A DNA stretch of 64,000 nt from Mesorhabditis belari (GCA_958450365.1 CAUEEP010000578.1:62001-126000); one strand, 5' to 3'. Numbered from the stretch's first letter, positions 33,100 to 45,782 are shown. Translations and numbers: made by a program. The notes: generated by a model not told the origin, from the letters alone.

Positions 33100-33365
33100 T
33101 GGTTTGACTGTAGTTTGACCGTGGCTTGACTGTGGTTTGACTGTGGTTTGACTGGGGTTTGACTGTAGTTTGACCGTGGTTTGACTGTGGTTTGACTGGG
33201 GTTTGACTTTGGTTTGACTTTGGTTTGACTGTGGTTTGACTGTGGTTTGACTGGGGTTTGACTTTGGTTTGACTTTGGTTTGACTGTGGTTTGACTGGGG
33301 TTTGACTGGGGTCTGACTTTGGTTTGACTTTGGTTTGACTGTGGTTTGACTGTGGTTTGACTGAT
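33100..33365. repeat. 11-bp repeat TTTGACTGTGG
   Basis: About 24 units with TTTGACTGGGG and TTTGACTTTGG variants. The unit resembles the TTTGACTGTA terminus of the pogo-like element just upstream, from which it may have grown. Confidence 0.92.
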
Positions 33366-33919
33366 CTTTAAAGCTCTTTAATGCTCTTTAAAGCTCTTTA
33401 AAGCTCTTTGAAAAGATTTCTTTAACATAAGTGACATTTCCTTTGACATTTCACTTGTTATTTTATCATTCAAGCATCCATTCTTGTAACACAAATCATA
33501 ATCCAAAACAAAACAATCCCAAATCGAATTCTCAACATTTCATTGTACTTTTAAACTCAAACACGTCCTCTAAAACTAAGCATTTTTTTTTCTATTTTCA
33601 GCTCTTTTTGCACTTTTGATCATTTGAGGTCCAATTTCCCGGAGTTTCCCCAAAAAAAGAGATAATTGTCGGGTAAAGTCTCAAATTCTTTTCCCAATTT
33701 TCCCTATTTTCTGGATCTTTTTACTCACTTTCTTTCATTTTATCCGAGTTTTCTTTTTTCGATTCTTTAAGAAAAAACTACTCTTCTCAACTCACGCCTC
33801 CGTAAATCTTCAAAAATTGCTTTGTGTTTTGATTTAGATTACGGTAGTTTTATAGCTTTATCCTGGATCTGAGATACAAGTTAGCGAGTTAGATAGCATG
33901 CCCAAAATGGGATTTACTT

Positions 33920-34145
33920 TGTGCTTGGCTGGCTGGCTTGGTCTGGCTTGGTCTGGCTTGACCTGGTCTGGCTTGGCTTGGCTGGCTTGGTCTAGCTTGG
34001 TCTAGCTTGTTCTGGCTTGGTCTGGCTTGGTCTGGCTTGGTCTGGCTTGGTCTGGCTTGGTCTGGCTTGGTCTGGCTTGGTCTGGCTTGACCTGGCCTGG
34101 CTTTTCCTGGCTTTTCCTGGCTTTTCCTGGTTTTTCCTGGCCTTG
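33920..34145. repeat. 10-bp repeat TCTGGCTTGG
   Basis: About 20 units with TAGCTTGG variants, ending in TGGCTTTTCC units. Confidence 0.93.
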
Positions 34146-34294
34146 CCAAGGCCTTAAACGCGACTGACATTGACCTGATCCAACCTAACTTGATCTGGCC
34201 GACTCTAATCTTACAGTTTACAGTCTAATCTTACAGCCGAGTATTTCCTTCTCTTTCTTCCCTTCTCTTCCCCCCTTGTATTTCCTCTTTCTTT

Positions 34295-34362
34295 TCTGGC
34301 AATAGCTCAGCGATTAGAGCAATTGCTAAAGCAAATCGAGGGTTCAATCCCCTCTTCTGAAA
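34295..34362 (+). pseudogene. tRNA-like sequence
   Basis: D-arm AGCTCAGCGATTAGAGC with a perfect GCTC/GAGC stem and T-arm GAGGGTTCAATCCCCTC with a perfect stem. The anticodon region is shortened (TTGCTAAAGCAA) and the acceptor arms do not pair. Confidence 0.55.
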
Positions 34363-34854
34363 TCTCTCTTTTCGATTTCAAACTTCATGACTGAACCTGA
34401 CGGTACTTAGACTAGCCCTGACCCTAATTTGTTTGTATTTACTTGTGTATTTACGTATTTATTTACTTATTTCCTTATGTATGGACTATTTAGAAATTTG
34501 CGACTTTTTTGAAGCATCCCTGATCTTAAAAGTTTACTCATTTTTGTATTACGTGTGTCACGGAAATTTTCATATCCTCCGAAATCCATTTTTTCTTTAG
34601 AAACACTTTTCTTCTTGAAAAATTCTTTCAAAAAGTCTCTCGAAATAATTTTAATTCCTGAATAGTTTGTGAAATGTGAAAATATCGTCACTGCAAGAAT
34701 TCTCCAAGGAAATGAGATCAAATGTCTTTAAATTTTGTGCTCTGTGCTAAGATTTTTGAACTTTACTGTATAGCTAGACTTATCTTTTGTGCTTAGAGTC
34801 TATAAGCACACTCATTTCTCCTTTTTCCTTTTGCTACGAGAAAAATGAAGAATT

Positions 34855-35460
34855 CAGTGTGCTAGAAGGGTCACGTTTCTAGTGAGCACAAAGTATGCCT
34901 GAAGCTTCTCCATTATATAGTGTGCGTTCCAGAATGCAAACTTTGTTAGATAAGTATAGTAAAAGAAATCATAGTATCGGCGTTTTCTTAGAAACTCCTT
35001 CGTACACTAGAAAGGGTGAATTTGTATTAGCACAAAGTACGCCTGAAACTTCTCCATTATATAGTGTGCGTTCCAGAATGCAAACTTTGTTAGATGAGTA
35101 TAGTAAAAGTAGCCATTCTAGCAGCACTTTCTTAGAGAACTCCTTCGTGCACTAGAAAGGGTGAGTTTCCATTGTGGACAAAGTATGCCTGAAACTTCTC
35201 CATTATATAGTGTGCGTTCCAGAATGCAAACTTTGTTAGATAAGTATAGTAAAAGAAATCATAGTATCGGCGTTTTCTTAGAGAACTCCTTCGTACACTA
35301 GAAAGGGTGAATTTGTATTAGCACAAAGTATGCCTGAAACTTCTCCATTATATAGTGTGCGTTCCAGAATACAAACTCTGCTAGATAGGTATAGTAAAAG
35401 TAGCCATTCTAGCAGCGCTTTCTTAGAGAACTTGCACTAGAAATGGTGTGCTTACAAATT
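34855..35460. repeat. Satellite E (~145-bp units), first block
   Basis: Four units containing TATAGTGTGCGTTCCAGAAT, GCAAACTTTGTTAGATAAGT and GTGCACTAGAAAGGGTGAG. One stretch is open for 86 codons with two copies of SPLYSVRSRMQTLLD, but unit lengths of 144-146 bp break the frame elsewhere. Confidence 0.93.
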
Positions 35461-35930
35461 TTAAGCACAAAATACGCTCGAAACTATTCATTGGATAGTC
35501 ATTCAAACTTTGGCCTTATTAACTAATCCAGAAAAACGTGTTTTTGTTTTTTCTGAAGGCTTTCGATCTTTGTGCAGTTCAGAAAAATGTAAATTTCTTC
35601 TAATTCGGTGAGCCAAATTTAGCGCAATTTGACGCTTTCCGCATAAAAAACTCGAAGAATTGTAAATTCAAATAAATTTAGAATGTCTTGGATAGGTGTC
35701 ACTTACATCTTGTCTTGCAAAAAATTAATTTCGGCGTTTTTTTTTTTGCCTTTTCGAATAGGTCATCGGCTTGATCATTCAGTTGTAAACATTTCTTATG
35801 AATCAAAAAACAACTATACTAAAAAGCTAAGGGAACAAGAAAATAATCAAAATTTCTAAAGCATCAAATATCTATGAGAAAATATCTATGAGAAATTTTG
35901 GAAGAAAGTTAAAATCTGATGGAACTACAG

Positions 35931-36101
35931 GACTGGACAATGAAATAAAAACGATCGTCACTTTCGCGCATCTGTAACTCCATTGTCTTTGAGTTATACA
36001 TTTTCTGAAAGCTCTTTTCAAGGCCTACACAATGGTAATATTAATATTTAGAAATACGGTAAAGACAAGGGGGTTATAGACGCGCGAAAGTGACGATGAC
36101 G
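35931..36101. mobile_element. MITE family F, truncated copy
   Basis: Shares ACTGGACAATGAAAT, GATCGTCACTTTCGCGCATC and GCGCGAAAGTGACGAT with the complete copy at 36388, but lacks the right terminus. Confidence 0.85.
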
Positions 36102-36387
36102 GTAATGACCGCAATCAGCAATCACCAAAACAAGAAAGCGCCAGTTTTGGGTCTATTGTAAGACAAGGAGCGTCCAAGCAAGTCCGTGAAACATTGCCAA
36201 GAAACTGTAGCTACTAGACTTGGCTTCTTTGGCTCAAAACGGTAGGATTTAGCAAGCGCAACTCCGAACGAAAACTTGATGACTTATCGTTTGCGCTATC
36301 GTGTTGCCCGTGTCTGACTTGCGCAAGTCACATAGTACTTACTAGGAAACTGTAAGCTTTAGCAAGCCCAACTCCGAACCAAAGCTA

Positions 36388-36618
36388 CACTACTGGACAA
36401 TGAAATATGATATTTGAAAAACGATCGTCACTTTCGCGCATCTGTAACTCCATTGTCTTTGAGTTTAAACTATTAGTGTTATACATTTTCTGAAAGCTCT
36501 TTTCAAGGGCTACACAATGGTAATATTAATATTTAGAAATACGGTCAAGACAAGGGAGTTATAGATGCGCGAAAGTGACGATCTTTTTTCAATTATGATA
36601 TTTCATTGTCCAGTCGTG
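36388..36618. mobile_element. MITE family F, complete copy
   Basis: 231 bp with TIRs beginning CACTACTGGACAATGAAAT at the left and ATTTCATTGTCCAGTCGTG at the right, TA on each side. An inner inverted repeat is GATCGTCACTTTCGCGCATC. It splits the satellite E region. Confidence 0.9.
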
Positions 36619-36767
36619 TACCTTCTCAAAAACTATCATTTAAATAATTTTGATTTTTAAAATGACTCTATCTCTCAAAAACAATTCCTCTAGTTAGTGA
36701 ATTTTGACGTAAAAAATGAAATTTTTCGAAAAAAACTCTTTTCAGTCATTTGTTTTGATTCAATTCA

Positions 36768-37575
36768 GTGTGCTAGAAGGGTCACGTTTCTAATGAGCAC
36801 AAAGCACCCTGAAAACTTATGCATTATATAGTGTGCGTTCCAGAATGCAAACTTTGTTGGATAAATATAGTATAAGTAGTCATAGTAGTGATGCTTTCTT
36901 ATAGTAGTCCTTAGTGCACTAGAAAGGGTGAGTTTGCATTGTGGACAAAGTACCCTCAAAATTTATCCATTAGATAGTGTGCGTTCCAGAATACAAACTT
37001 TGTTAGATAAGTATAGTAAAAGAAATCATAGTAGCGGCGCCTTCTTAGAGAGCTCCTTCGTGTACTAGAAAGGGTGAGTTTCCATTGAGCACAAAGTGTC
37101 CTCAAAACTTATCCATTAGATAGTGTGAGTTCCAGAATGCAAACTTTGTTAGATAAGTATAGTAAAAGTAGTCATAGTAGTGATGCTTTCTTATAGTACT
37201 CCTTCGTGCACTAGAAAGGGTGAGTTTGCATTGTGGACAAAGTACCCTCAAAATTTATCCATTAGATAGTGTGTGTTCCAGAATACAAACTTTGTTAGAT
37301 AAGTATAGTAAAAGTAGTCATAGTAGTGATACTTTCTTATAGTACTCCTTCGTGCACTAGAAAGGGTTAGTTTCCATTGTGCACAAAGTACCCTCAAAAT
37401 TTATCCATTAGATAGTGTGTGTTCCAGAATACAAACTTTGTTAGATAAGTATAGTAAAAGAAATCATAGTAGCGGCGCTTTCTTAGAGAGCTTCTTCGTT
37501 CACTAGAAAGGGTTAGTTTCCATTGTGCACAAAGTACCCTTAAAAGTTATCTATTAGATAGTGTGCGTTCCAGTA
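36768..37575. repeat. Satellite E, second block
   Basis: About five and a half units with the same core motifs as 34855-35460. The 1.3 kb in between holds the two family F MITEs and unique DNA. Confidence 0.93.
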
Positions 37576-37577
37576 TC

Positions 37578-37647
37578 TGCCCCGGTGGCCGAGTGGATAG
37601 TGGGAGGGTCTCTCGCTAGCAACACGCTGGTTCGGTTCCGCTCTTCG
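37578..37647 (+). pseudogene. tRNA-like sequence
   Basis: A-box TGGCCGAGTGG as in Leu/Ser tRNAs, a loop-like CTAGCAA, and B-box-like GGTTCGGTTCC followed by a T-run terminator. T- and acceptor stems pair poorly. It abuts the end of satellite E. Confidence 0.5.
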
Positions 37648-38159
37648 TTTTTTTCTTCTTTTGTATCTAGTTTCTAGGTTTCTGCAATAGAATTTTCAAT
37701 GTGAAAACCTTTTTTCTAATCACTTTTCCCTTGAAAATTCAATTTCAGCACATAATCTTTAAAGATAATTACTGAAAATTCAAAAAACATTCCTCTAATT
37801 AGTGAATTTTGACGTAAAAAAGGAAATTTTCGAAAAAAAAACTCATTTCAGTCATTTGTTTTGATGAAAATTTCATTAAAAAGCTTGTAATTGTAGGGAA
37901 TTTTCACGAATTTTCACTAATTTTCACGAATTTTCACGAAAAATTTGATAAATCAACGGGGAAATGGCGAATTTCCGGAAGAGAAATGAGATTTTTTGAT
38001 CGAATTGTGATATTTTTCTTGAGATACTTGAGAAACACGCGATGCTTCGTGTTCTTTTTTTGAAAAAAGTTCTCATAATTTTCAGGGATTTTTGCTTAAA
38101 ATCCCAGGATTTCTTGAGGCTTTTTGCCGTAAGTTTTCATTGAAAACAAAACACAACTT

Positions 38160-39920
38160 TTGAAATGTTTTTAAATGGATTTTGATTTGAGTTTGATTTT
38201 AAAATGAGCTTTGAATGGATCTTGATTTGATTTGGAATTGATTTGGATTTGAATTTGATTTGGATTTGATTTTATAATGGGTTTTGAATGGATTTTGAAT
38301 GGATTTTGAATGGATTTTGATTTGAATTTGGTTTTAAAATGGGCTTTAAATGAATCTTGCTTTGGAATTTGTTTTGGATTTGTTTAGAATTGATTTGGAA
38401 TTGAATTTGATTTTATAATGGGTTTTGCATGGATCTTGATTTGAGTTTATTTTGAATTTCATTTTATAATGGGTTTTGAATGGATTTTGATTTGAATTGG
38501 ATTTTAAAATGGGCTTTAAATGGATCTTGCTTTGGATCTTGATTCGGATTTGATTTGAATTTGATTTTATAATGGGTTTTGAATGGATTTTGAATGGGTT
38601 TTGAATGGATTTTGGTTTTAATTTGGTTTTAAAATGGGGTTTAAATGGATCCTGCTTTGGAATTTGTTTTGAATTTGTTTTGAATTTGTTTTGGAATTGA
38701 TTTGGAATTGAATTTGATTTTATAATGGGTTTTGAATGGATTTTGAATGGATTTTGAATGGATTTTGAACGGATTTTGATTTGAATTTGGTTTTAAAATG
38801 GGGTTTAAATGGATCTTGCTTTGGAATTTGTTTTGGATTTGATTTGAATTTGATTTTATAATGGGTTTTGAATGGATTTTGATTTGAATTGGGTTTTAAA
38901 ATGGGCTTTAAATGAATCTTGCTTTGGAATTTGTTTTGGATTTGTTTTGGAATTGATTTGGATTTGAATTTGATTTGAATTGGGTTTTAAAATGGGCTTT
39001 AAATGGATCTTGATTTGAATTTGATTTCAAAATGGGTTTTGAATCGATTTTGAATCGATTTTGAATGGATTTTGATTTGAATTTGATTTGAATTTGATTC
39101 TAAAATTGCTTTTAAATGAATTTTGTTTTGAGTTTGATTTGAATTTGATTTTATAATGGGTTTATAATGGGTTTTAAATGGGTTTTAAATGGCTTTTAAA
39201 AGATTTCTGAAGGTTTTTGCTCTAGTTTTCATTTCTCTTTCAAAATTGGCAATTTTTATTGTTTTTTTCTCGACTTTCATTCCTAAGAAGCCCATCAATT
39301 TTCTCAAAAATGCCAATTTTTTGTTTTTTTTTTGAAAATTGCAACAAAACACAACTTTTGAGATGTTTTTAAATGGATTTTGATTTGAGTTTCATTCTAA
39401 AATTGCTTTTAAATGGTTTTGAAATTGCTTTTGAATGGCGTTTAGATAATTTTAAAAGCTAAATTCTAATCTAGGATGTTTTTAAATGGATTTTGATTTG
39501 AATTTGATTCTAAAATTGGTTTTAAATGGGGTTTAAATGGGGTTTAAATGGGGTTTAAATGGGGTTTAAATGGCGTTTTAAATGGCGTTTTAAATGGCGT
39601 TTTAAATGGCGTTTTAAATGGCGTTTTAAATGGCGTTTTAAATGGCGTTTAGATCTTTTTAAAGGCTAAATTCTAATCTAGGATGTTTTTAAAAGGATTT
39701 TGATTCTAAAATGGCTTTTAAATGGGTTTTAAATTGCTTTTAAATGGCTTTTAAATGGGTTTTAGAGCATTTAGAAGCTAAATTCTAATCTAGGATGTTT
39801 TAAAATCGATTTTGATTTAAATTTGATTCTAAAATTGCTTTTAAATGGGTTTTTGAATGGCTTTTGAATGGATTTTAAATGGATTTTAAATCATTTTAAG
39901 AACTAAATTCTAATCTAAAG
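38160..39920. repeat. GATTTTGATTTGAATTTGAT-type degenerate repeats
   Basis: Mixed 10-20 bp units (TTTTGAATGGA, TTTTATAATGGG, GGGTTTAAATG) with a larger period containing ATGTTTTTAAATGGATTTTG and CTAAATTCTAATCTA. No gene visible. Confidence 0.88.
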
Positions 39921-39954
39921 TACATTTTCTTGTTTTTTAAGCACATCCACAATC

Positions 39955-40260
39955 TCTCTGGCACTGAATTCTCGTTTTTCTCAAAAGCCTCGATCTTATT
40001 CTTGAGTAGAATTGATTTAAAGACAAAGAAATGATTTAAAGACAAAGAAATGATTGTAAAGAGTATTCAAATGGATTCTCTTTGGTTTACTTTAAGCTTA
40101 AATTGAAGCAAAAGCCTTCAAGAAAACTTTGAGTCATCATTTTTTCTTCTTTCAATTACTCAACTTGAAATACTTTGTGCACACTTTGTAATCCTTGTAA
40201 ACACACCCTTTCTAGCGCACAGAAAGCATCAATTCTCTTCTCAAGGTTTGCCAGGAAAAG
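39955..40260. repeat. Segmental repeat, copy 1
   Basis: About 300 bp near-identical to 42700-42995, including CTTTGTGCACACTTTGTAAT and AACACACCCTTTCTAGCGCA. No coding frame is shared. Confidence 0.85.
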
Positions 40261-41029
40261 CGCGTTTATAAAAGAGCTCAAAGTCCGGCTCGGATTGCCG
40301 GAGTGTACTTTGAGATTTGGGGGGAAACGCAACCAATCTAGCGCATCACAAAGCAATGAAAGCTTAAAGCAAAAGTCCATTAGAAAGGTTGCCTTTACAT
40401 TTAAGCTTAAAGTAAACCCTAGAAATCCATTTTACTACTCTTTACAGTTTTTTTTTCGGTTAAAAAGTGATTCCAGTCGATTCTAGAGAGAATTTCTTTC
40501 TTTTCATAAAAGAAAAAGAAAGCCACATCATGGAGATTTCATCAAAAAATCAAATAAAAGACAATAAATCCTATTTTATATCAAATTAGCGGCTGTCCTC
40601 ATGAATTTGCCTTTGGCCTTTGAGAAATATTCGATGAATAAGATGAAATGAAAAACAAGAACTAGAGAGCTCACTTTTTTCTCTCTCTGACGACAATGAA
40701 CCCCTTTTTTCTCAACTTTTTCTTCATTTTGAGTCACTTTTCTAACTTAAAATGTGACTAGGGATTAAAGCAAGCATTTTTGCATTCAAAAAACCCTAGA
40801 AAACCTCTTTCAATCTGCCAATTTGTCAACTACTCTTTACAGTCTTTTTTCCTCTTTTTTCGGTTAAAAAGAGCATCCAGTCGATTCTAGAGAGAATTTC
40901 TTTCTTTTCATAAAAGTTTTTGAATTCAAAAAACCCTAGAAAACCTCTTTGAATCTGCAAATTTTACGTTCTAATCATTTCGCTTTTCGTTCAAAGTTTG
41001 TATAGATTTATTACTTGAAACAATGAATC

Positions 41030-41212
41030 AAGCTTATAGAAATACGAGTTTTGTATTGCGAATACCTTTTCGAGTTTTGTATTGAAATTTGCGAATACCT
41101 TTTCGAAAAAAGCCCTTTAAGCGATACGAAATTGAGCTCATTTTCAATTTAGAGTTTATTTGAACCAAAATAAAAATTCTTGACTTTGGCTAGAGTCGAA
41201 CCTTCGAAACTC
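41030..41212 (-). pseudogene. tRNA-like 3' half plus body, cut by a telomeric array
   Basis: On the minus strand a B-box relic (GGTTCGACTC, 41193-41202) and the downstream body match the copy at 41880-42120. The A-box half is missing: the TTAGGC array starts right at the expected anticodon region. Confidence 0.55.
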
Positions 41213-41872
41213 TGAGCCTGAGCCTAAGCCTAAGCTTAAGCCTGAGCCTGAGCCTAAACCTAAGCCTCACCCTAAGCCTAAGCCTAACCTAAGCCTAACC
41301 TAAACCTAAACCTAAGCCTAAGCCTAAGCCTAAGCCTAAGCATCGCCAAACGGGTGTCCCTTAGCTCCGAGCACTGGCTTAGATCCGGAAATTGGGGGTA
41401 TAGCCCAAACCCAAATAGACTTAGTGCTAGGCGCTAGCCGCTAGCCTACGCACTAAGTCCAAGCCTAAGCCTAAGCCTAAGCCTGAGCCTAGGCCTGACC
41501 CTAAGCCTAAGCCTAAGCCTAAGCTTAAGCCTAAGCCTAAGCCTAAACCTAAGCCTAAGGCTAAGCCTAAGCCTAAGCCTAACAGACACGACAACTACCT
41601 GAAAATTTGCCAGGATGCTCATATGGGAGGCGCAAGCACACCGCCAAACGGGTGTCCCTTAGCTCCGAGAACTGGCTGAGATCCAAAAAATGGGGGTTCA
41701 GCCCAAACCCAAATAGACGAGTGCTAGGCGCTAGCCGCTAGCCTACGCACTAAGTCCAAGCCTAAGCCTGAGCCTAAGCCTGAGCCTAGGCCTGACCCTA
41801 AGCCCAAGCCTGAGCCTAACCCTAAGCCTAAGCCTAAGCCTAAGCCTAAGCCTAAGCCTAAACCTAAGAAAC
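41213..41872. repeat. Interstitial telomeric repeats (GCCTAA)n, opposite orientation
   Basis: Three blocks (41213-41342, 41459-41583, 41757-41872) of GCCTAA, the complement of TTAGGC, with GCCTGA variants. They are separated by two copies of a ~115-bp spacer containing CCAAACGGGTGTCCCTTAGC and GGCGCTAGCCGCTAGCCTAC. Orientation is opposite to the 8.2 kb array. Confidence 0.93.
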
Positions 41873-42048
41873 GATCAATCAAGCTTATTTCTATCCGAGT
41901 TTTGTAGCTAAGATTCAAATTTGTAAATAGCTTTTCGAAAAAATGCAGATTTTCTAGAATAGAATAAGATTTTAGACATTTAAGCGATACGAATTTTAGC
42001 TAATTTTCAATTTAGAGTTTAGTTGAGAAAAAATAAAAATTCTTGACT

Positions 42049-42120
42049 TTGGCTGGAGTCAAACCCTCGAGACTCTGCTTAGAAACAGCGCCCTTTACCA
42101 CTTTGCCAACCCAGCAGACC
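42049..42120 (-). pseudogene. tRNA-like sequence
   Basis: Minus-strand A-box TGGCAAAGTGG and B-box GGGTTTGACTCC. The anticodon stem is 3 bp with an 8-nt loop and the acceptor arms do not pair. The downstream body matches 41030-41190. Confidence 0.5.
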
Positions 42121-42311
42121 TTCTCGGCTTTAAATTTTCGCTTTAAACCCCTTGTAAACCAAATCGCCTCGCTTTTTTCGGATTTTTGAGTTCGAAGAAA
42201 CTTGTGCTACCACAAACGCAAATAAACAGATCGTTTTTTAAATAATACCATTCGATTCTCCATAAAATTCTGACTTGTTAATGTGCCATTTGGATGAGAG
42301 GAAACCCGTCA

Positions 42312-42400
42312 AAATCATCGAGAAATCGAGCTCCAAAGTTGGACTCACAGTAAGTACTATGAGTCCAACTGTGGAGCTGAATTTCTCGATAATTTTACAA
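42312..42400. repeat. Hairpin, ~37-bp arms
   Basis: AAAATCATCGAGAAATCGAG and the following TCCAAAGTTGGACTCA are repeated inverted around a ~12-bp loop. No terminal transposon features were seen. Confidence 0.85.
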
Positions 42401-42699
42401 CTCAGCCAACCCAGTAGCCAACCCAGACCCTGGTAGCTTTCAATTTCCGTTTTAAATCCCTTTTTGAACCAAATTCATCCCTTTGAATCTCTTCGTATTT
42501 ACCCAAAATTTTCTATTTTCTCTTGTTTTCTTTGAAATCAGTATTTTTTGAGAAAAAAACGTTCGGTTTCTTTGCATTTTTCTTTTCTAATTCACCTGTT
42601 TTGTAATTTTTAGGTATTTTTTTGGTTTCAAACATGAAGAACTTTGTTCACTACTGTCATTAGCAGATGATAGAGCTCGAAGAAAATAAAAGCTCAATT

Positions 42700-42995
42700 G
42701 GAGATTCTCGTTTTTCGCAAAATCCTCGATCTTATTCTGGACTAGAATTGATTGAAAAGACAAAGAAATGATTGAAAAGACAAAGAAATGATTGTAAAGA
42801 GTATTCAAATCGATTCTCTTTCGTGTACTTTAAGCTTAAATTGAAGCAAAAGCCTTCAAGAAAACTTTGATTCATCATTTTCTCTTCTTTCAATTACTCA
42901 ACTTGAAATACTTTGTGCACACTTTGTAATCCTTGTAAACACACCCTTTCTAGCGCACAGAAAGCATCAATTCTCTCGAGAAGGTTTGCCAGGAA
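42700..42995. repeat. Segmental repeat, copy 2
   Basis: Near-identical to 39955-40260. Confidence 0.85.
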
Positions 42996-43367
42996 CTTTG
43001 TTCACTACTGTCATTAGCAGATGATTGAGCTCGAAGAAAATAAAAACCCGATTGGAAATGTAGATTTTGAAAACACCTTCATGAGATATTTTGCTTAAAT
43101 TTTTGGGGAAAGAAAAAAGTTTGTAGTATGGATAGTGGGCATTTACTTCGATATTGAAATACTATATTGAAATACTTGAAATTAGCTTTGTCGATAGGAT
43201 AAGTATTGCTCTGATACTGGCAACAGTTGCTCTTTTCTTTTGTATCTAAACACCGTGCTAATTTGCTATTAGCTGGTTTTATACTAGTTTTAGAGTACTT
43301 CATGGAAACACACGCCTTCTCCCAAACGAGTTTAGCTGTGTTAAACGGCGCTTACTTGTGGCTAGGG

Positions 43368-44180
43368 TGGCAGAGTGGCTACGGAGGCAGAGCTACGTAG
43401 GCAGAGTGGCTACTTAGGCAGAGCTACGTAGATAGCCTGGCTACGTAGATAGCCTGGCTACGTAGGCAGAGTGGCTACTTAGGCAGAGCTACGTAGATAG
43501 CCTGGCTACGTAGATAGCCTGGCTACGTAGATAGCCTGGCTACGTAGATAGCCTGGCTACGTAGGCAGCGTGGCTACTTAGGCAGCGTGGCTACTTAGGC
43601 AGCGTGGCTACTTAGGCAGAGCTACGTAGGCAGCGTGGCTACGTAGGCAGCGTGGCTACGTAGGCAGCGTGGCTACGTAGGCAGCGTGGCTACGTAGGCA
43701 GCGTGGCTACGTAGGCAGCGTGGCTACGTAGGCAGCGTGGCTACGTAGGCAGCGTGGCTACGTAGGCAGCGTGGCTACGTAGGCAGCGTGGCTACGTAGG
43801 CAGCGTGGCTACGTAGGCAGCGTGGCTACGTAGGGCAGCGTGGCTACGTAGGCAGCGTGGCTACGTAGGCAGCGTGGCTACGTAGGCAGCGTGGCTACGT
43901 AGGCAGCGTGGCTACGTAGGCAGCGTGGCTACGTAGGCAGCGTGGCTACGTAGGCAGCGTGGCTACGTAGGCAGCGTGGCTACGTAGGCAGCGTGGCTAC
44001 GTAGGCAGCGTGGCTACGTAGGCAGCGTGGCTACGTAGGCAGCGTGGCTACGTAGGCAGCGTGGCTACGTAGGCAGCGTGGCTACGTAGGCAGCGTGGCT
44101 ACGTAGGCAGCGTGGCTACGTAGGCAGCGTGGCTACGTAGGCAGCGTGGCTACGTAGGCAGCGTGGCTACGTAGGCAGAG
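43368..44180. repeat. 17-bp minisatellite CGTGGCTACGTAGGCAG
   Basis: About 45 units, becoming nearly perfect from 43620 on, with one unit carrying an extra G near 43831. It is preceded by TGGCAGAGTGG (43368-43378), a good Pol III A-box match that resembles the unit. No B-box follows the array. Confidence 0.95.
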
Positions 44181-44329
44181 AATGCACAACTCTAAACTTC
44201 TAACCGACGACTTTATTTTAGCTGGCACTCAAGTACTATTAATTTTTTTGGTACTAGAACTACTAGAGCTTTGACTCTAAAACCGGCTTTTTTGTTGATA
44301 AAACTACTGAAAGGGTCTGGTATTAGAAT

Positions 44330-45240
44330 CCTGTTGATACTGTACTGTACTGCTGCTACTACTGCTACTGTACTGTACTTTATACTGCTGTAGCAGCAGT
44401 AGTACTACTACAGCAGTAGTACTAGCAGCAGTAGTACTTCCAGTACTGCTGCTAGTACTTCCAGTATTACAGCTGTACAGGAAATGACTCAAGTTCTAGT
44501 ACGGATATTTCTGCTTCAATTGGTCAAGTTGCAATTGCAAGTACAAGTACAAGTACCAGTATTGAAAAGTACTACTTGTATCGTAAAAAATTGATCTGAG
44601 AACATTTTAAATAATTTTATGCTTTAACTAGACTCTTTTCACCTTTACTTCATTTTTTTAAAAATGTTTTTCTTTTTTCCATATGTTTTCAATCATCTGC
44701 TTCTGCAATTTTGAAGTTTTCAATTAAAATTTTCATTTAAAAATTGCAAGAGCAATTTGTGAAGGAGTCAAGGAGTCAAGAAGGCTAGAATTAGCAAGAG
44801 ATTCTTGAATTTAAAAGTACTGTACTGCTACTACTACTGTACTGCTATGACTACTGTACTGCTGCTACTAATGTACTGCTGCTACTAATGTACTGCTGCT
44901 ACTAATGTACTGCTACTACTACTGTACTGCTACTACCACTGTACTGCTGCTACTAATGTACTGCTGCTACTACTGTACTGCTGCTACTACTGTACTGCTG
45001 CTACCACTGTACTGCTGCTACTACTGTACTGCTGATACCACTGTACTGCTGCCACTCCTGTACTGCTACTACTACTGTACTGCTGCTACTCCTGTACTGC
45101 TACTACTACTGTACTGCTACTACTACTGTACTGCTGCTACTACTGTACTGCTGCTACTCCTGTACTGCTGCTACTACTGTACTGCTACTACCACTGTACT
45201 GCTACTACTACTGTACTGTACTTTCTACTGCTGCTACAGT
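44330..45240. repeat. CTGCTACTACTGTACTG arrays, two blocks
   Basis: Block 1 (44335-44475) is palindromic: CTGCTG/CAGCAG runs on both sides. Block 2 (44815-45235) is a 17-bp unit of TACTGCTGCTACTACTG character, about 24 copies. Confidence 0.92.
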
Positions 45241-45782
45241 TAAATCGAGGAGTCAAGGAGCCTAGAATTAGCAAGAGATTCTTGAATTTAAAAGTTAAAT
45301 GGAGAAAATTTCGTTTATTTGAAATATTTTAAAGATAAAGATTAAAGATCTCTGTTTTTAAAAAGGATTCTTTTTGCGTTTCTTTTTTTTGCCACAACAC
45401 CGATTTTTCCCAAACGCTTTGAAACCGAAAACCGCTATTATTCTTGGAACGGCGGAAGGGGGAAAAGAGTTCTTTTGCTTTTTCTTTTGCTTTTTCTTTT
45501 GCTTTTTCTTTTTTGCTTGTTCTTTTCATTTCTTGGATCCTTGGAATATCATTATTTCTCATAGGTTAGTCAGAAAATCTTTTTACGTAGAAAAATTCAC
45601 ACAAAGCTTTATATTTTTAGCGCTCATTAGTGCTTTTTTTGGTCTAGAAATGGTCAAAAGTCTTAAAATTGTTCAAATTGCTCAAATTGTTCAAATTTGA
45701 TCTCTTTATCTTTCAAAGATCTCTTTCTCTAAAGTTTTCTTAAAGCAAACCCTTTCTAGCACATTAAAAAACTCATCTACAA

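Noticed and set aside
34895..35155. 86-codon frame with repeated SPLYSVRSRMQTLLD
   Set aside because: Looks protein-like, but it is satellite E; units of 144-146 bp shift the frame and neighbouring units contain stops.
40175..40486. 103-codon plus frame and overlapping minus frame
   Set aside because: Inside a segmental repeat whose other copy (42700-42995) does not keep the frame; no splice or domain support.
45329..45700. Opposing frames around a CTTTTTCTTTTG run
   Set aside because: Low-complexity Lys/Phe-rich translations of a pyrimidine repeat.
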